Below are positions 48,277 through 56,767 of a DNA stretch of 64,000 nt, piece by piece. The stretch is from positions 124,001 through 188,000 of the forward strand of contig NZ_PDWP01000002.1 in the NCBI RefSeq assembly GCF_010093235.1, given 5' to 3'. The position numbers and the translations under genes are program-made. The notes below the pieces were generated by a model. It did not search any database and had not been told where the DNA came from. It saw nothing but the letters and a program-made list of their open reading frames with translations. This DNA is from Pseudoxanthomonas suwonensis (GTDB lineage Bacteria > Pseudomonadota > Gammaproteobacteria > Xanthomonadales > Xanthomonadaceae). Each line of letters starts with the position of its first letter. Positions within the stretch are counted from its first letter, which is position 1.

Positions 48277-51200
48277 ATGAACCTGCACCAGGAACACCAC
48301 TTCGAGCGCGAGATCTGCGAGCACCTGGCCAGCAGTGGCTGGCTCTACGCCGAGGGCGACGCGGCGCATTACGACCGGCAGCACGCCCTGTACCCGCCGG
48401 ATCTGGTCGCCTGGCTCCAGGCCACCCAGCCGGACAGCTGGCAGGCACTGGCAAAGGCCCACGGCCCGCAGGCCCAGGCTGTGCTGGTGCAGCGCATCCG
48501 CAAGAACCTCGATGAACGCGGCACCCTGGAGGTGCTGCGCCGCGGGGTGGAGATGGTAGGGCTCAAACGCCCGCTGTCACTGGTGCAGTTCCGCCCAGCC
48601 CTCGCGTTGAACCCGGTGATCGAGCAGCACTACGCGACCAACCGGCTGCGCGTGGTGCGTCAGGTCAAGCACTCGGCCAACAAGCCCAATGACTGTGTCG
48701 ACCTGGTGTTGTTCGTCAACGGCATCGCCGTGGCCACGGCCGAGCTGAAATCCGACTTCACCCAGTCCGTGGGGGATGCGGTCGACCAGTACCGGTTCGA
48801 TCGTGACCCGCATCCCAAGGGCGGCTTGGCGGAGCCGCTGCTGGCCTTTCCCGGAGGGGCACTGGTGCACTTCGCCGTAAGCCAGTCCGAAGTGATGATG
48901 ACGACGCGACTCGCGGGCGCTGGGACTACCTTCCTGCCGTTCAATCGCGGCAATGCCGGCGGTGCGGGCAATCCCCCGGATCCCGAGGGTCCAGCCACCC
49001 GTTACCTGTGGGAGGAAGTTTGGGCCCCGGACAGCTGGCTGGAAATCCTGGGGCGCTACCTGATCGGAAAGCGCGACAGCAAGAAGCAGCTGAAGACGAT
49101 CATCTTCCCGCGCTACCACCAGTTGGATGCGACCCGGAAGCTGGTGGCCGACGTGCGCGCCAGTGGCCCGGGACAGCGCTATCTGATCCAGCACTCGGCA
49201 GGTTCTGGAAAAACCAACTCGATCGCCTGGTCTGCACACTTCCTCGCCGACCTGCATGATGCCGGCAATGCGAAGATGTTCGACAGCGTGCTGGTGGTGT
49301 CCGACCGCACGGTGCTGGACTCGCAGTTGCAGGAAGCGATCTTCGACTTCGAGCGCACAACCGGGGTTGTGGCTTCCATTACCGGCGAGCAAGGTAGCAA
49401 GAGCGCCCAGCTGGGCGAGGCGCTCAAGGCTGGCAAGAAGATCATCGTCTGCACCATCCAGACTTTCCCGTTTGCGCTCAAGGCCGTGCAGGAGCTGGCA
49501 GCTACCGAGGGGAAGAGGTTTGCGGTCATCGCCGACGAGGCGCATAGCTCGCAGACCGGGCAGGCGGCAGCGAAGCTCAAGGAGCTGCTGAGCGCGAAGG
49601 AATGGGAAGAACTGCAGGACGGTGGGGAGATCGACACCGAAACGCTGCTTGCTGCGCAAATGGAGGCACGCAGTGCCCAGTCCGGACTGACCTATGTCGC
49701 CTTCACTGCTACCCCAAAGGCCAAGACGCTCGAACTGTTCGGACGCACCGGGCCCGATGGCCTGCCGCAGCCGTTCCATGTGTACTCGATGCGCCAGGCC
49801 ATCGAGGAAGGTTTCATTCTCGATGTCCTGAGGAACTACACGCCCTACAGCCTGGCTTTCCGGCTGGCCCACAACGGCAAGGAGTTCGACAACGCCGAGG
49901 TGGAGCGCAGCACGGCCATGAAGGGGATCATGCAGTGGGTTCGCCTGCACCCCTACAACATCGCGGCCAAGGTCCAGGTCGTGGTGGAGCATTACCGCGA
50001 GAACGTGCAGCCGCTACTGGAAGGCCGGGCAAAGGCCATGGTGGTGGTAGCCTCGCGCCGCGAGGCCGTGCGCTGGCAGAAGGCCATCCGCGAGTACATC
50101 ACCCGTCGTGGCTACCCGTTGGACGTGCTGGTGGCATTCTCCGGCGAGGTGGACGATCCGGAGACGTTCCCCGAGCCGGTGACTGAGGGTAGTGCGCTCC
50201 TCAATCCGGGCTTGAAAGGCCGCGATATCCGGGAGGCGTTCGCTCTCCCCGAGTATCACCTGTTGCTGGTGGCCAACAAGTTCCAGACAGGATTCGACCA
50301 GCCCCTGCTATGTGGCATGTACGTGGACAAGAAGCTGGGGGGCATCCAGGCCGTGCAAACCCTGTCGCGGCTCAATCGTGCTTATCCGGGCAAGGACACC
50401 ACCTACATCCTGGATTTCCAGAACGACACGGACGAGATCCTGCAGGCGTTCCGGACCTACTACGAGACGGCTGAGCTGGAAGCGACAACCGATCCGGATC
50501 TGGTGTTCAGCTTGCGGGCCAAGCTCGACGCTGCCGGCCACTACGACGACTACGAGGTTGAGCGCGTGGTCAAGGTCGAGCTTGACGCTGGTGCAAAGCA
50601 GTCGCAGCTGGTGGCTGCCATCCAGCCCGTCGCGGATCGCCTGCTCAAGCAGTACAAGGCTGCCGCCGAGGATTTGGCCAAGGCGCAGGCGGCAGGGCAG
50701 TCGCAGGCTGCGGACGATGCCAAGGACAAGCTGGATGCCTTGCTGCTGTTCAAGGGCGACATGGGGGCATTCAACAGGATCTACGCGTTCCTGTCGCAGA
50801 TGTTCGATTACGGCAACACCGACATCGAGAAGCGGTTCCTGTTCTATCGCCGTCTTCTGCCGCTGCTGGAGTTCGGGCGCGAGCGTGAAACGGTGGATCT
50901 GTCCAAGGTGGTCCTGACCCACCACACGCTGCGTAACCGCGGTAAGCAGACGCTTTCCCTCTCCAGCGCCGAGCCGTATCCGCTTTCGCCAATGGAGGCG
51001 GTAGGCAGTGGTGGGGTGCGGGAAAAGGAGCACGCCTACCTTGCAGAGATCATTGAACGGGTCAACGGCTTGTTCGAAGGGCAGATCACGGACGACGACC
51101 AGCTGCAGTACGTGAATGGAGCGATCAAGGGCAAGTTGCTGCAGAACGCGACCCTGGCGCAGCAGGCGGCATCCAACTCCAAGGAGCAGTTCGGGAATTC

Positions 51201-51393
51201 TCCGGATCTGTCCCGTGCCCTGGTGGACGCGATCATCGACGCATTCGAGGCCCATGCCACGATGAGCCAGCAGGCGCTGGACTCCAAGCGCGTCCAGGAT
51301 GGATTGAAGGACATCCTCCTGGGGCCGGGACAGCTGTACGAATCTCTCCGGGCGCGTGCCGGTTCCGGACAGAGCGCAGGATTGTCCGGCTAG
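48277..51393 (+). CDS. hsdR: Type I restriction endonuclease, motor and nuclease subunit
   Basis: HsdR translocates DNA in an ATP-dependent way and cuts at a distance in the R2M2S complex. The 1038-residue product has the N-terminal nuclease with a PD-(D/E)xK core (DLVLFVNGIAVATAELKSD near residue 148), Walker A in HSAGSGKT near 306 and DEAH near 419. Later helicase motifs include FTATPKAKTLE and QTLSRLNRAYPGKD. Length is normal. ATG 48277 overlaps the ancestral stop of the HEPN gene. It is separated from hsdMS by five inserted genes. Confidence 0.95.
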   Translation: MNLHQEHHFEREICEHLASSGWLYAEGDAAHYDRQHALYPPDLVAWLQATQPDSWQALAKAHGPQAQAVLVQRIRKNLDERGTLEVLRRGVEMVGLKRPLSLVQFRPALALNPVIEQHYATNRLRVVRQVKHSANKPNDCVDLVLFVNGIAVATAELKSDFTQSVGDAVDQYRFDRDPHPKGGLAEPLLAFPGGALVHFAVSQSEVMMTTRLAGAGTTFLPFNRGNAGGAGNPPDPEGPATRYLWEEVWAPDSWLEILGRYLIGKRDSKKQLKTIIFPRYHQLDATRKLVADVRASGPGQRYLIQHSAGSGKTNSIAWSAHFLADLHDAGNAKMFDSVLVVSDRTVLDSQLQEAIFDFERTTGVVASITGEQGSKSAQLGEALKAGKKIIVCTIQTFPFALKAVQELAATEGKRFAVIADEAHSSQTGQAAAKLKELLSAKEWEELQDGGEIDTETLLAAQMEARSAQSGLTYVAFTATPKAKTLELFGRTGPDGLPQPFHVYSMRQAIEEGFILDVLRNYTPYSLAFRLAHNGKEFDNAEVERSTAMKGIMQWVRLHPYNIAAKVQVVVEHYRENVQPLLEGRAKAMVVVASRREAVRWQKAIREYITRRGYPLDVLVAFSGEVDDPETFPEPVTEGSALLNPGLKGRDIREAFALPEYHLLLVANKFQTGFDQPLLCGMYVDKKLGGIQAVQTLSRLNRAYPGKDTTYILDFQNDTDEILQAFRTYYETAELEATTDPDLVFSLRAKLDAAGHYDDYEVERVVKVELDAGAKQSQLVAAIQPVADRLLKQYKAAAEDLAKAQAAGQSQAADDAKDKLDALLLFKGDMGAFNRIYAFLSQMFDYGNTDIEKRFLFYRRLLPLLEFGRERETVDLSKVVLTHHTLRNRGKQTLSLSSAEPYPLSPMEAVGSGGVREKEHAYLAEIIERVNGLFEGQITDDDQLQYVNGAIKGKLLQNATLAQQAASNSKEQFGNSPDLSRALVDAIIDAFEAHATMSQQALDSKRVQDGLKDILLGPGQLYESLRARAGSGQSAGLSG

Positions 51394-51483
51394 GTCGCTT
51401 TGCATGCTCGCGCCGTGGGCGCTGGTGTATGGGTTTGCCCCTTGGTCGCGTTCCAGCACATCAGTGCATGGCTCGGAGCTTCG

Positions 51484-51875
51484 CCCTCAAGGCTCCGGAG
51501 CCTCGTGATCGAGGTTCTGGGCTTTGGCCACAGGTCTTTGTGCCTTGCGATCAAGGCTCCAAGCCTTACGCACAAGCCTCCGAGCCTCGCCCGCAAGCCA
51601 AAACGCTCCGGACTCCAAGGCTTTTCGGCTTGCGCTCGGGGCTTTGAGCCTTGCGCTTGGGGCTGGTGAGCCTTGCGCGCAAGGCTCCGGGCTTTGCGAT
51701 CGAGGCTCCGAGCCTTGCACCTGGACCTCGGAGCCTTGCGTTTGCAAGGCCTAAAGCCTTGCGCACAAGGCCCCGGGCTCCGGCTGCAAGGCTCTGAGCC
51801 TCGCGTGCAAGGCTCCGGGCTTTGCGCGCAAGGCTGGGGAGCCGGACGGTCGGGGCTCGGAGCCTTGCGGGTAGG
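51484..51875. repeat. Degenerate 21-bp palindromic minisatellite
   Basis: About 18 imperfect units of 20–23 bp run head to tail. The consensus is roughly AAGGCTCCGAGCCTTGCGCGC. Each unit has a short inverted repeat (AAGGCT-3nt-AGCCTT) followed by a GCGCGC-like spacer. Clear examples are at 51553–51567 and 51681–51702. The 21-bp period equals seven codons and two helical turns, so open frames on both strands show seven-residue repeats without a ribosome-binding site. It lies 90 bp after hsdR. The following stretch to 52312 has no supported gene. Confidence 0.88.
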
Positions 51876-52312
51876 GCCCGGGCAGCGGTGTGCGGACTGG
51901 CCCGTGGGGCGCTCCGGGCTGTGGGAGCCGGCAATGAGCAGATGAGCCTCGGCGCCCGGCGTCGCGGTGTCATGTCGACCGGATCCGCGGCGGATGTCGG
52001 GCTTTTCCGACACCACTCGACACGGCGGAAAGGTGCAAGCAGTACTGGCAGGCCGGAAGTCTTTTGTGCGTCAGTAGCTTGCGTTTGTCTGATGCCGCGA
52101 TTGCAGGTTTTCTGGCAAGCCGATGCGCCGGAATCTGACAGGACTTTCGGAGTGGGCTTGGCACGGGGCGCCTGGAGGGTGCCGGAATTTTCCGAGGTGA
52201 CTTCGGCAATTTCCTGCACGAAATTCAGTCGCCCGCTGATGGCGGGAGCGCGGAGAGGCCGCCAGCGTCTGCGGGCCGGCATGAGGGCCGGTATCACTGA
52301 CAAGGAGATGAA
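51876..52312. other. Intergenic region after the minisatellite
   Basis: About 440 bp without a supported gene. It includes lower-GC patches (for example TTTTGTGCGTCAGTAGCTTG near 52064) likely to carry the promoter of the gene at 52313. Open frames here on both strands are low-complexity continuations of the repeat region. Confidence 0.45.
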
Positions 52313-52804
52313 ATGAGCCAGAACCTCATCGACTTCGAGCTGTCCTCCGAGTCCCTGGCCGGGATCGACGAGGCCATCAGCCGGCTGGAGACGCACCTGG
52401 TGATGCTGCGCGACCTGGACCCGACCATGCGTCGCAACCTCACCAAGATGGGCGACAAGTCCGAAGCGTTCTGCCGCCAGGCGCTGGTGGCCTTCGAGCA
52501 GAACCCGGAGGTCCTGCCGCGCAACTTCAACCTCGATGGCTACCGCCGCGACCTGGCGGCGATCGACGCAGTGCGACCGCTGCGTCAGCGCCTGGCGCGC
52601 CTGCTCGAGCGCCTCTCAGACACCGAGATGGCCCTCGGTAGCGACCTGATGACCGCTTCCCTCGAGGGCTACGCGGTGCTGAAGGTCTCCGGCAAGGGCG
52701 AAGGCCTGGACCACCTGCGCCAGGCCCTGTCGGCCCGCTTCGCCCGCCGCCGGCGCAGCAGCAACGATCAGACGTCGGAACCGGCGCCGGAACCGGTGCA
52801 GTGA
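52313..52804 (+). CDS. Conserved hypothetical helical protein
   Basis: The 163-residue product is predicted to be mostly helical and soluble, with no signal or membrane segment. The text KMGDKSEAFCRQAL (about residues 45–58), DTEMALGSDLM (about 103–113) and EGYAVLKVSGKGEGLD looks like a conserved family, but I know no function for it. A strong AAGGAG lies 5 nt before the ATG, so it is well translated. It stands alone between the minisatellite and the GIY-YIG gene. Confidence 0.88.
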   Translation: MSQNLIDFELSSESLAGIDEAISRLETHLVMLRDLDPTMRRNLTKMGDKSEAFCRQALVAFEQNPEVLPRNFNLDGYRRDLAAIDAVRPLRQRLARLLERLSDTEMALGSDLMTASLEGYAVLKVSGKGEGLDHLRQALSARFARRRRSSNDQTSEPAPEPVQ

Positions 52805-52926
52805 CCGGGGAAGGGCCTTGGAAGGCCACCTTCGGGTGGCCTTCTTGGGCTGCTCCAGATACCTGTTGACGACTTGCTGGCTCCCGAAGAATGCTGCCGG
52901 CCAATCGCAGCACACGGGGGCAGGGG

Positions 52927-53823
52927 ATGAGCGTGGAATTGACGGCGACGGGTGGCCTTATCGAGCTCAACGATCTGCTCGGGAAGGCAGGCATCGATCC
53001 GGAAGCCACCCTGGTGATGCGCCATCGTCCTGCCGAAAAGACACTCCGCGAAGTGCTCCCATGGTTGGCCGCCGATCGCCACGACCTCTACAACGCCTAC
53101 CAGAGCCAGCACGGCCCGCGGGTGGAGGCTGCCTTGCAGCGGGCCACTTACCTGGTTTCCCTGATAGGGCACGAGGCCGGCGCTGCGCTTTTCGTGGGGA
53201 TCTACCGCGTGGCTGGGGAGCAGGTCGTCAGCCGGGAGGCCCTGGAGACCACACCGCATATGCAGGAGCTTTTTGCGCTCGGATGCGGTGGGCCGGAGCG
53301 GGAATCGTTGCTGCGCTTTGACTTGCAGCTGGCGCCGGCGCTTGCGGCGTGGAAGGGCCGGCTGGTGCTGACCTGGCCCGGCATCGAGCGGTCCTGGTGG
53401 CGCTGGGCGGATCGCAACGTCATCCCGGTTCGGGCGATCCACGAGGAAAGCATGCTGGTCCGCAAGGTGCCGGACTGGCAGCAGCTGGTGCTGCGCTGGG
53501 AGGAGCTGGCGGTACTGCCGACGAGCTGGAAGGCGGCGCTGTGCCAGTGGCGCGGCATCTACTACATCTTCGACCGTCAATCCGGAAAGGGTTACGTCGG
53601 ATCGGCCTACGGCGCGGACAATATCCTCGGCCGCTGGCAGGGATACGCGAAGGACGGACACGGCGGCAACAAGCTCCTGCGCGGATGCCGCAAGGAGAAC
53701 CTGGAGTTCTCGATCCTGCAGCGCGTCGGACCGGATATGCCTGCGGCCGAGGTGATCGAGATCGAAGGCCACTGGAAGCAGCGCCTGCATACCCGCGCGC
53801 CGTACGGCTTGAACGACAACTGA
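52927..53823 (+). CDS. GIY-YIG-domain protein
   Basis: The 298-residue product has an unassigned N-terminal ~200 residues (two WPG/Trp-rich segments) and a C-terminal GIY-YIG nuclease domain. The domain starts with RGIYYIFDRQSGKGYVGSAY near residue 208, has Arg in ILGRW, Glu in VIEIEGHWK near 280 and Asn in YGLNDN at the end. Catalytic residues seem preserved. Whole-protein homologues are often single genes of unknown role, possibly anti-phage. It lies just past the restriction island. ATG 52927 is chosen; a further ATG at 52891 has no ribosome-binding site. Confidence 0.8.
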   Translation: MSVELTATGGLIELNDLLGKAGIDPEATLVMRHRPAEKTLREVLPWLAADRHDLYNAYQSQHGPRVEAALQRATYLVSLIGHEAGAALFVGIYRVAGEQVVSREALETTPHMQELFALGCGGPERESLLRFDLQLAPALAAWKGRLVLTWPGIERSWWRWADRNVIPVRAIHEESMLVRKVPDWQQLVLRWEELAVLPTSWKAALCQWRGIYYIFDRQSGKGYVGSAYGADNILGRWQGYAKDGHGGNKLLRGCRKENLEFSILQRVGPDMPAAEVIEIEGHWKQRLHTRAPYGLNDN

Positions 53824-53896
53824 TCCTTGCTGCCTGCGGCAGCGCGGCCCCGGGGCGGGTATCCTGATCCGCCTTTCAGAACACGCGGTGCCCGCC

Positions 53897-54454
53897 ATGG
53901 CCAAGGCCATCAACCCCCTCCAGGAACAGCTGCTCAAGGCCGGGCTGGTCAAGAAGTCCAAGGTGGCCGAGGTGGCGCGCGAGCAGGCCAAGGCGCGCAA
54001 TGCCAAGGGCGGGGCGGCCGGTCCCAGCGAGATCGAGCTGGAGGCGCAGCGGGCGCGGGCCGAGAAGGCCGAGCGCGACCGGGCGCTGGAGGCCGAGCGC
54101 AAGGCGCAGGCGCAGCGTCGCGAGCTGCAGGCCCAGGCCAGGCAGATCGTGCGCGACCGCAAGCTGCCGCGCAGTGGCGAGCTGGAGTACCGCTTCACCG
54201 CCGTCGGGGTGATTCGGACCCTGCTGGTGGACGAGGACCAGCGCCGCAAGCTGGCCTCCGGCGCGCTGGTGATCGTCGCGGCGGGCGAAGGCTACGAACT
54301 GCTGCCGCGGGTGGCCGCCGACCAGGTGCGCCAGCGCGACGAGTCCATGATCGTGGTCGACCACGGCCAGGCCTCGACCGAGGCCATCGACCCGGACGAC
54401 GAGGACGCGGCGTACTACGCGCAGTTCAAGGTGCCTGACGACCTGATGTGGTGA
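53897..54454 (+). CDS. DUF2058 protein (YaiL-like)
   Basis: The 185-residue product has the DUF2058 pattern: an N-terminal block (NPLQEQLLKAGLVKKSKV), a charged Ala/Lys/Glu/Arg coiled coil (about 25–85), then a folded C-terminal part (YRFTAVGVIRTLLVDEDQ, VPDDLMW at the end). The family is a nucleoprotein/polynucleotide-associated protein of unknown role. ATG 53897 (MAKAINPLQ) is preferred to the upstream GTG 53888. A palindromic repeat begins 11 bp after its stop. Confidence 0.88.
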   Translation: MAKAINPLQEQLLKAGLVKKSKVAEVAREQAKARNAKGGAAGPSEIELEAQRARAEKAERDRALEAERKAQAQRRELQAQARQIVRDRKLPRSGELEYRFTAVGVIRTLLVDEDQRRKLASGALVIVAAGEGYELLPRVAADQVRQRDESMIVVDHGQASTEAIDPDDEDAAYYAQFKVPDDLMW

Positions 54455-54464
54455 GGGGGGCAAA

Positions 54465-54575
54465 AACCGGGGTCAGAGTCACTTTTCCCGGCTCTCCCGC
54501 CGGACTGCCCGCCCGCGCTGGGGAAAAGTGACTCTGACCCCGGTTGACCCTGGCCCGTTTGACTCTGACCCCGGT
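54465..54575. repeat. GGGGTCAGAGTCACTTTT palindrome with an extra half-copy
   Basis: Arms AACCGGGGTCAGAGTCACTT and its complement face each other at 54465–54545 around a GC-rich centre, and another half-copy (GACTCTGACCCCGGTT) ends at 54575. The same family is at 56052, 56513 and 62004. It overlaps the 3' end of the minus-strand CDF gene and supplies its stop codon. Confidence 0.92.
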
Positions 54576-55510
54576 TCTGGCGAGACGTCCACCTGGTCCA
54601 GCCGCCAGTGCAGGTCGCGGGCGAGCTGGCGGATCTCCTGGGCCTGGGCAGCGCTGAGGCTGGCGTTGTCCAGCAGCACGATGCCGGAGAGGTGGAAGCC
54701 TTCCTCGTGCAGGCGCACGGCGCAGCCTTCGACCCAGGGCAGGGCGGAGATCCGGCGGCGCAGTTCGTCGGGCAGGGGATCGGGATCGCTGCGGTCGAGC
54801 TTCTGCGGACGGGCATCGTGCAGGTCGCGCACCGCGGCGCGCAGGTTGCTGGCACCGTCGTGCAGCACGCTGCCGGCGATGAACAGCGCCGCGGCGGCAT
54901 CGGCCCACCACCAGCCCATGCCGATGCCGGCCACGCCGGCGATGCCCGCCAGGCCGGTCATCCAGTCGGCCTTGCCCACGTCCGCATCGGTGTGCAGCGG
55001 CTTGAGGCTCAGCTGCTCGGCCATCTTCATCTTCTTGCGGCCGAGGATCACCGGCGGTACCACCGAAACCACCATGGCCGCCATCATGATCCAGCCCTGC
55101 CACACCACGTGGCCGCCGAACACCATGGTGCCGACGACGGGGCGGGTGGCGGTCAGCAGGGTGTGCAGGCCGTCGTAGACCAGGGCCAGGCCGACGCCGG
55201 TCAGGGCCACCGACGAGATCAGGAAGTTGACGTCGAACGCCCGCTCGCGGCCGGTGGTGTACTCCTCGTCCACGCCCTTGCGGCGGAAGCGGCTGGCGAC
55301 CAGGAAGGCGGCCGGCGGCACCAGGCTTAGGAGGTCCTCGACCAGGGCGGTCTTCATCGCCTGCGAGCCGCCCATCACGAAGTACATCATCGTCGCCACC
55401 AGGCCCATGACCCCGAGGGTCCACCAGCACAGGTGTTCGGCGCGGCGCAGGGCTTCGCGCTGCTGTTGGGGAAGTTCGCGCGGAGGCGGGCGGCGGCCGT
55501 CGCGGCTCAT
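54479..55510 (-). CDS. CDF-family cation efflux protein with repeat-encoded C-terminus
   Basis: The 343-residue product is a cation diffusion facilitator with about six transmembrane segments (from residue 30 to 215). It has metal-site text DADVGKADW near residue 178 and WWWADAAAALFI near 203, and a C-terminal cytosolic domain with the conserved beta–alpha fold (about 265–310). CDF proteins export divalent metals such as Zn, Co or Fe. The last 30-odd residues (PEPGSESNGPGSTGVRVTF onward) come from the GGGGTCAGAGT palindrome, so the original stop was lost. It overlaps the upstream lipoprotein gene by 4 bp. Confidence 0.87.
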   Translation of the reverse strand: MSRDGRRPPPRELPQQQREALRRAEHLCWWTLGVMGLVATMMYFVMGGSQAMKTALVEDLLSLVPPAAFLVASRFRRKGVDEEYTTGRERAFDVNFLISSVALTGVGLALVYDGLHTLLTATRPVVGTMVFGGHVVWQGWIMMAAMVVSVVPPVILGRKKMKMAEQLSLKPLHTDADVGKADWMTGLAGIAGVAGIGMGWWWADAAAALFIAGSVLHDGASNLRAAVRDLHDARPQKLDRSDPDPLPDELRRRISALPWVEGCAVRLHEEGFHLSGIVLLDNASLSAAQAQEIRQLARDLHWRLDQVDVSPEPGSESNGPGSTGVRVTFPQRGRAVRRESREK

Positions 55511-55983
55511 TGCGCGCCCTCCCGTTCCACCAGGTATTCGTCGAAGGACAGATGCCAGGCCGACTGGCCCGGTGGCAGGGCGATGCGGCGCTCGGGCATG
55601 GGGCCGTCGGGTCCGGCGCGCAGGCCCAGCGGTCGGGACCAGCCGACCTTGGGCTTCCATGGCGAATCCGCATCATGGCCGCCGACAACCGCATGCAGGC
55701 GGGCGCGCTCCAGTTCGCGCATCAGCGCGTCATGCCCGCCGGGCTTCCATTCGACGCGGTAGCCATGCGCATCGGCAAAGCGCTGCACCAGTTCGGCTTC
55801 CGGGCCAGAGACGCGGCCGTCGTCGCCCACCACCACCCAGGGTGGATCGTCGCTGGCGCCCACGCGCATGGCGTGCTGCGCGGCCTGCGTGCTGAGGTCG
55901 TCGGCATCGCGCGGGTAGGGGCCGCAGCCGGCCAGCGTGGCCGAGGCCAACATCACCCACGCCATGGCACGAATGCGATGCAT
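55507..55983 (-). CDS. Small lipoprotein related to periplasmic solute-binding proteins
   Basis: The 158-residue product has a lipoprotein signal (LASATLAGC, so Cys20 would be acylated). One lobe of a bacterial family-3 solute-binding fold follows (MRVGASDDPPWVVVGDDGRV, PEAELVQRFADAHGYRVEW). It is far shorter than full binding proteins (about 230+ residues), so it may bind something with only one lobe or be a remnant. Its stop overlaps the CDF start (ATGA), so the two are co-translated. Metal sensing or delivery for the transporter is possible but inferred. Confidence 0.8.
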   Translation of the reverse strand: MHRIRAMAWVMLASATLAGCGPYPRDADDLSTQAAQHAMRVGASDDPPWVVVGDDGRVSGPEAELVQRFADAHGYRVEWKPGGHDALMRELERARLHAVVGGHDADSPWKPKVGWSRPLGLRAGPDGPMPERRIALPPGQSAWHLSFDEYLVEREGAQ

Positions 55984-56051
55984 GGCCGCCCTTATGGACG
56001 CAGCGGGGTGAACGGGCCGTCAGGCCGGCAGAAACTGGGGTCAGCAGCGAT

Positions 56052-56132
56052 AAACGGGGTCAGAGTCACTTTTCCCGGGTCTTCGGCGGGCAAGCCCGCA
56101 GGACAGCCCGAAAAGTGACTCTGACCCCGTTT
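56052..56132. repeat. GGGGTCAGAGTCACTTTT palindrome
   Basis: An 81-bp inverted repeat. The left arm AAACGGGGTCAGAGTCACTT is answered by the complement ending CCCCGTTT at 56132, around a GC-rich core (56076–56108). It stands between the minus-strand lipoprotein gene and the next plus-strand gene, 69 bp before its start. Confidence 0.9.
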
Positions 56133-56201
56133 AGCGACAGCCGGATCACATGCCGGCAACGCTTGCGGTGGGAACCTGCGGCGAAATCCCGGTCACCGCC
56201 G

Positions 56202-56510
56202 ATGCATCTCATCCAGCTGTTCCTGCCCCTGCGCGACAACGACGGCCAGGCGTTCCCGAAGGCGATGTACGACGAGGTCCGCGCAGACCTGGCCGAGCGA
56301 TTCGGTGGTGTCACCGCGTTCGTGCGTTCCCCGGCCTTGGGCCTGTGGGAGGACGACGACGGCGACGTGCAGCGCGACGACGTGGTCCTGCTGGAAGTGA
56401 TGACCGACCACGTCGACCACGGCTGGTGGGCCGCCTACCGCAAGCGGCTGGAGCAGCGCTTCCGCCAGGACGAGGTGCTGGTCCGCGCCACCCGCGTCGA
56501 ACGCCTCTAG
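56202..56510 (+). CDS. Small conserved hypothetical protein
   Basis: The 102-residue product (MHLIQLFLPLRDNDG … DEVLVRATRVERL) looks like a compact alpha/beta domain with conserved text AFPKAMYDEVRADLAERFGG and GLWEDD. It resembles small proteins found singly in Xanthomonadaceae and Burkholderiales; I know no function. ATG 56202 is chosen because upstream residues are repeat-derived. A GGGGTCAGAGT repeat starts 2 nt after its stop. Confidence 0.8.
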   Translation: MHLIQLFLPLRDNDGQAFPKAMYDEVRADLAERFGGVTAFVRSPALGLWEDDDGDVQRDDVVLLEVMTDHVDHGWWAAYRKRLEQRFRQDEVLVRATRVERL

Positions 56511-56512
56511 AA

Positions 56513-56757
56513 AAACCGGGGTCAGAGTCGAGTTTTGGGGGTATTCCTACCCGCGCCATGGCGACAACTGCCCGGGACGCCGTGGCTGTCTGCAGCGGGA
56601 CACTGCGACTTCGGCATCCAGCCAGTACCCGTTCGTGTCGGTCTTTTCCCAAAAGTGCACTCCGACCCCGGGGGACCCCGGCCGCCTGTCGCCGGATCTC
56701 CTCGCGGCGTAAGCTCGTGTCAGCTTTCTCCTAAAAGTGCACTCTGACCCCGGTTTT
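56513..56757. repeat. Composite GGGGTCAGAGT/AAAAGTGCACTC repeat
   Basis: One left arm (AACCGGGGTCAGAGTC, 56515–56530) is followed by two right-arm copies (AAAAGTGCACTCCGACCCC at 56651–56669 and AAAAGTGCACTCTGACCCC at 56733–56751). The middle ~110 bp has no gene. The last copy's boundary CGGTTTT runs directly into the GGAGG of the next gene. Confidence 0.85.
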
Positions 56758-56767
56758 GGAGGTTTTG

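Noticed and set aside
51390-52016. Arg/Lys/Ser-rich repeat protein on the minus strand (and mirror frames on the plus strand)
   Set aside because: The heptapeptide repeats are a consequence of the 21-bp period; there is no ribosome-binding site and the frames are equally open on both strands.
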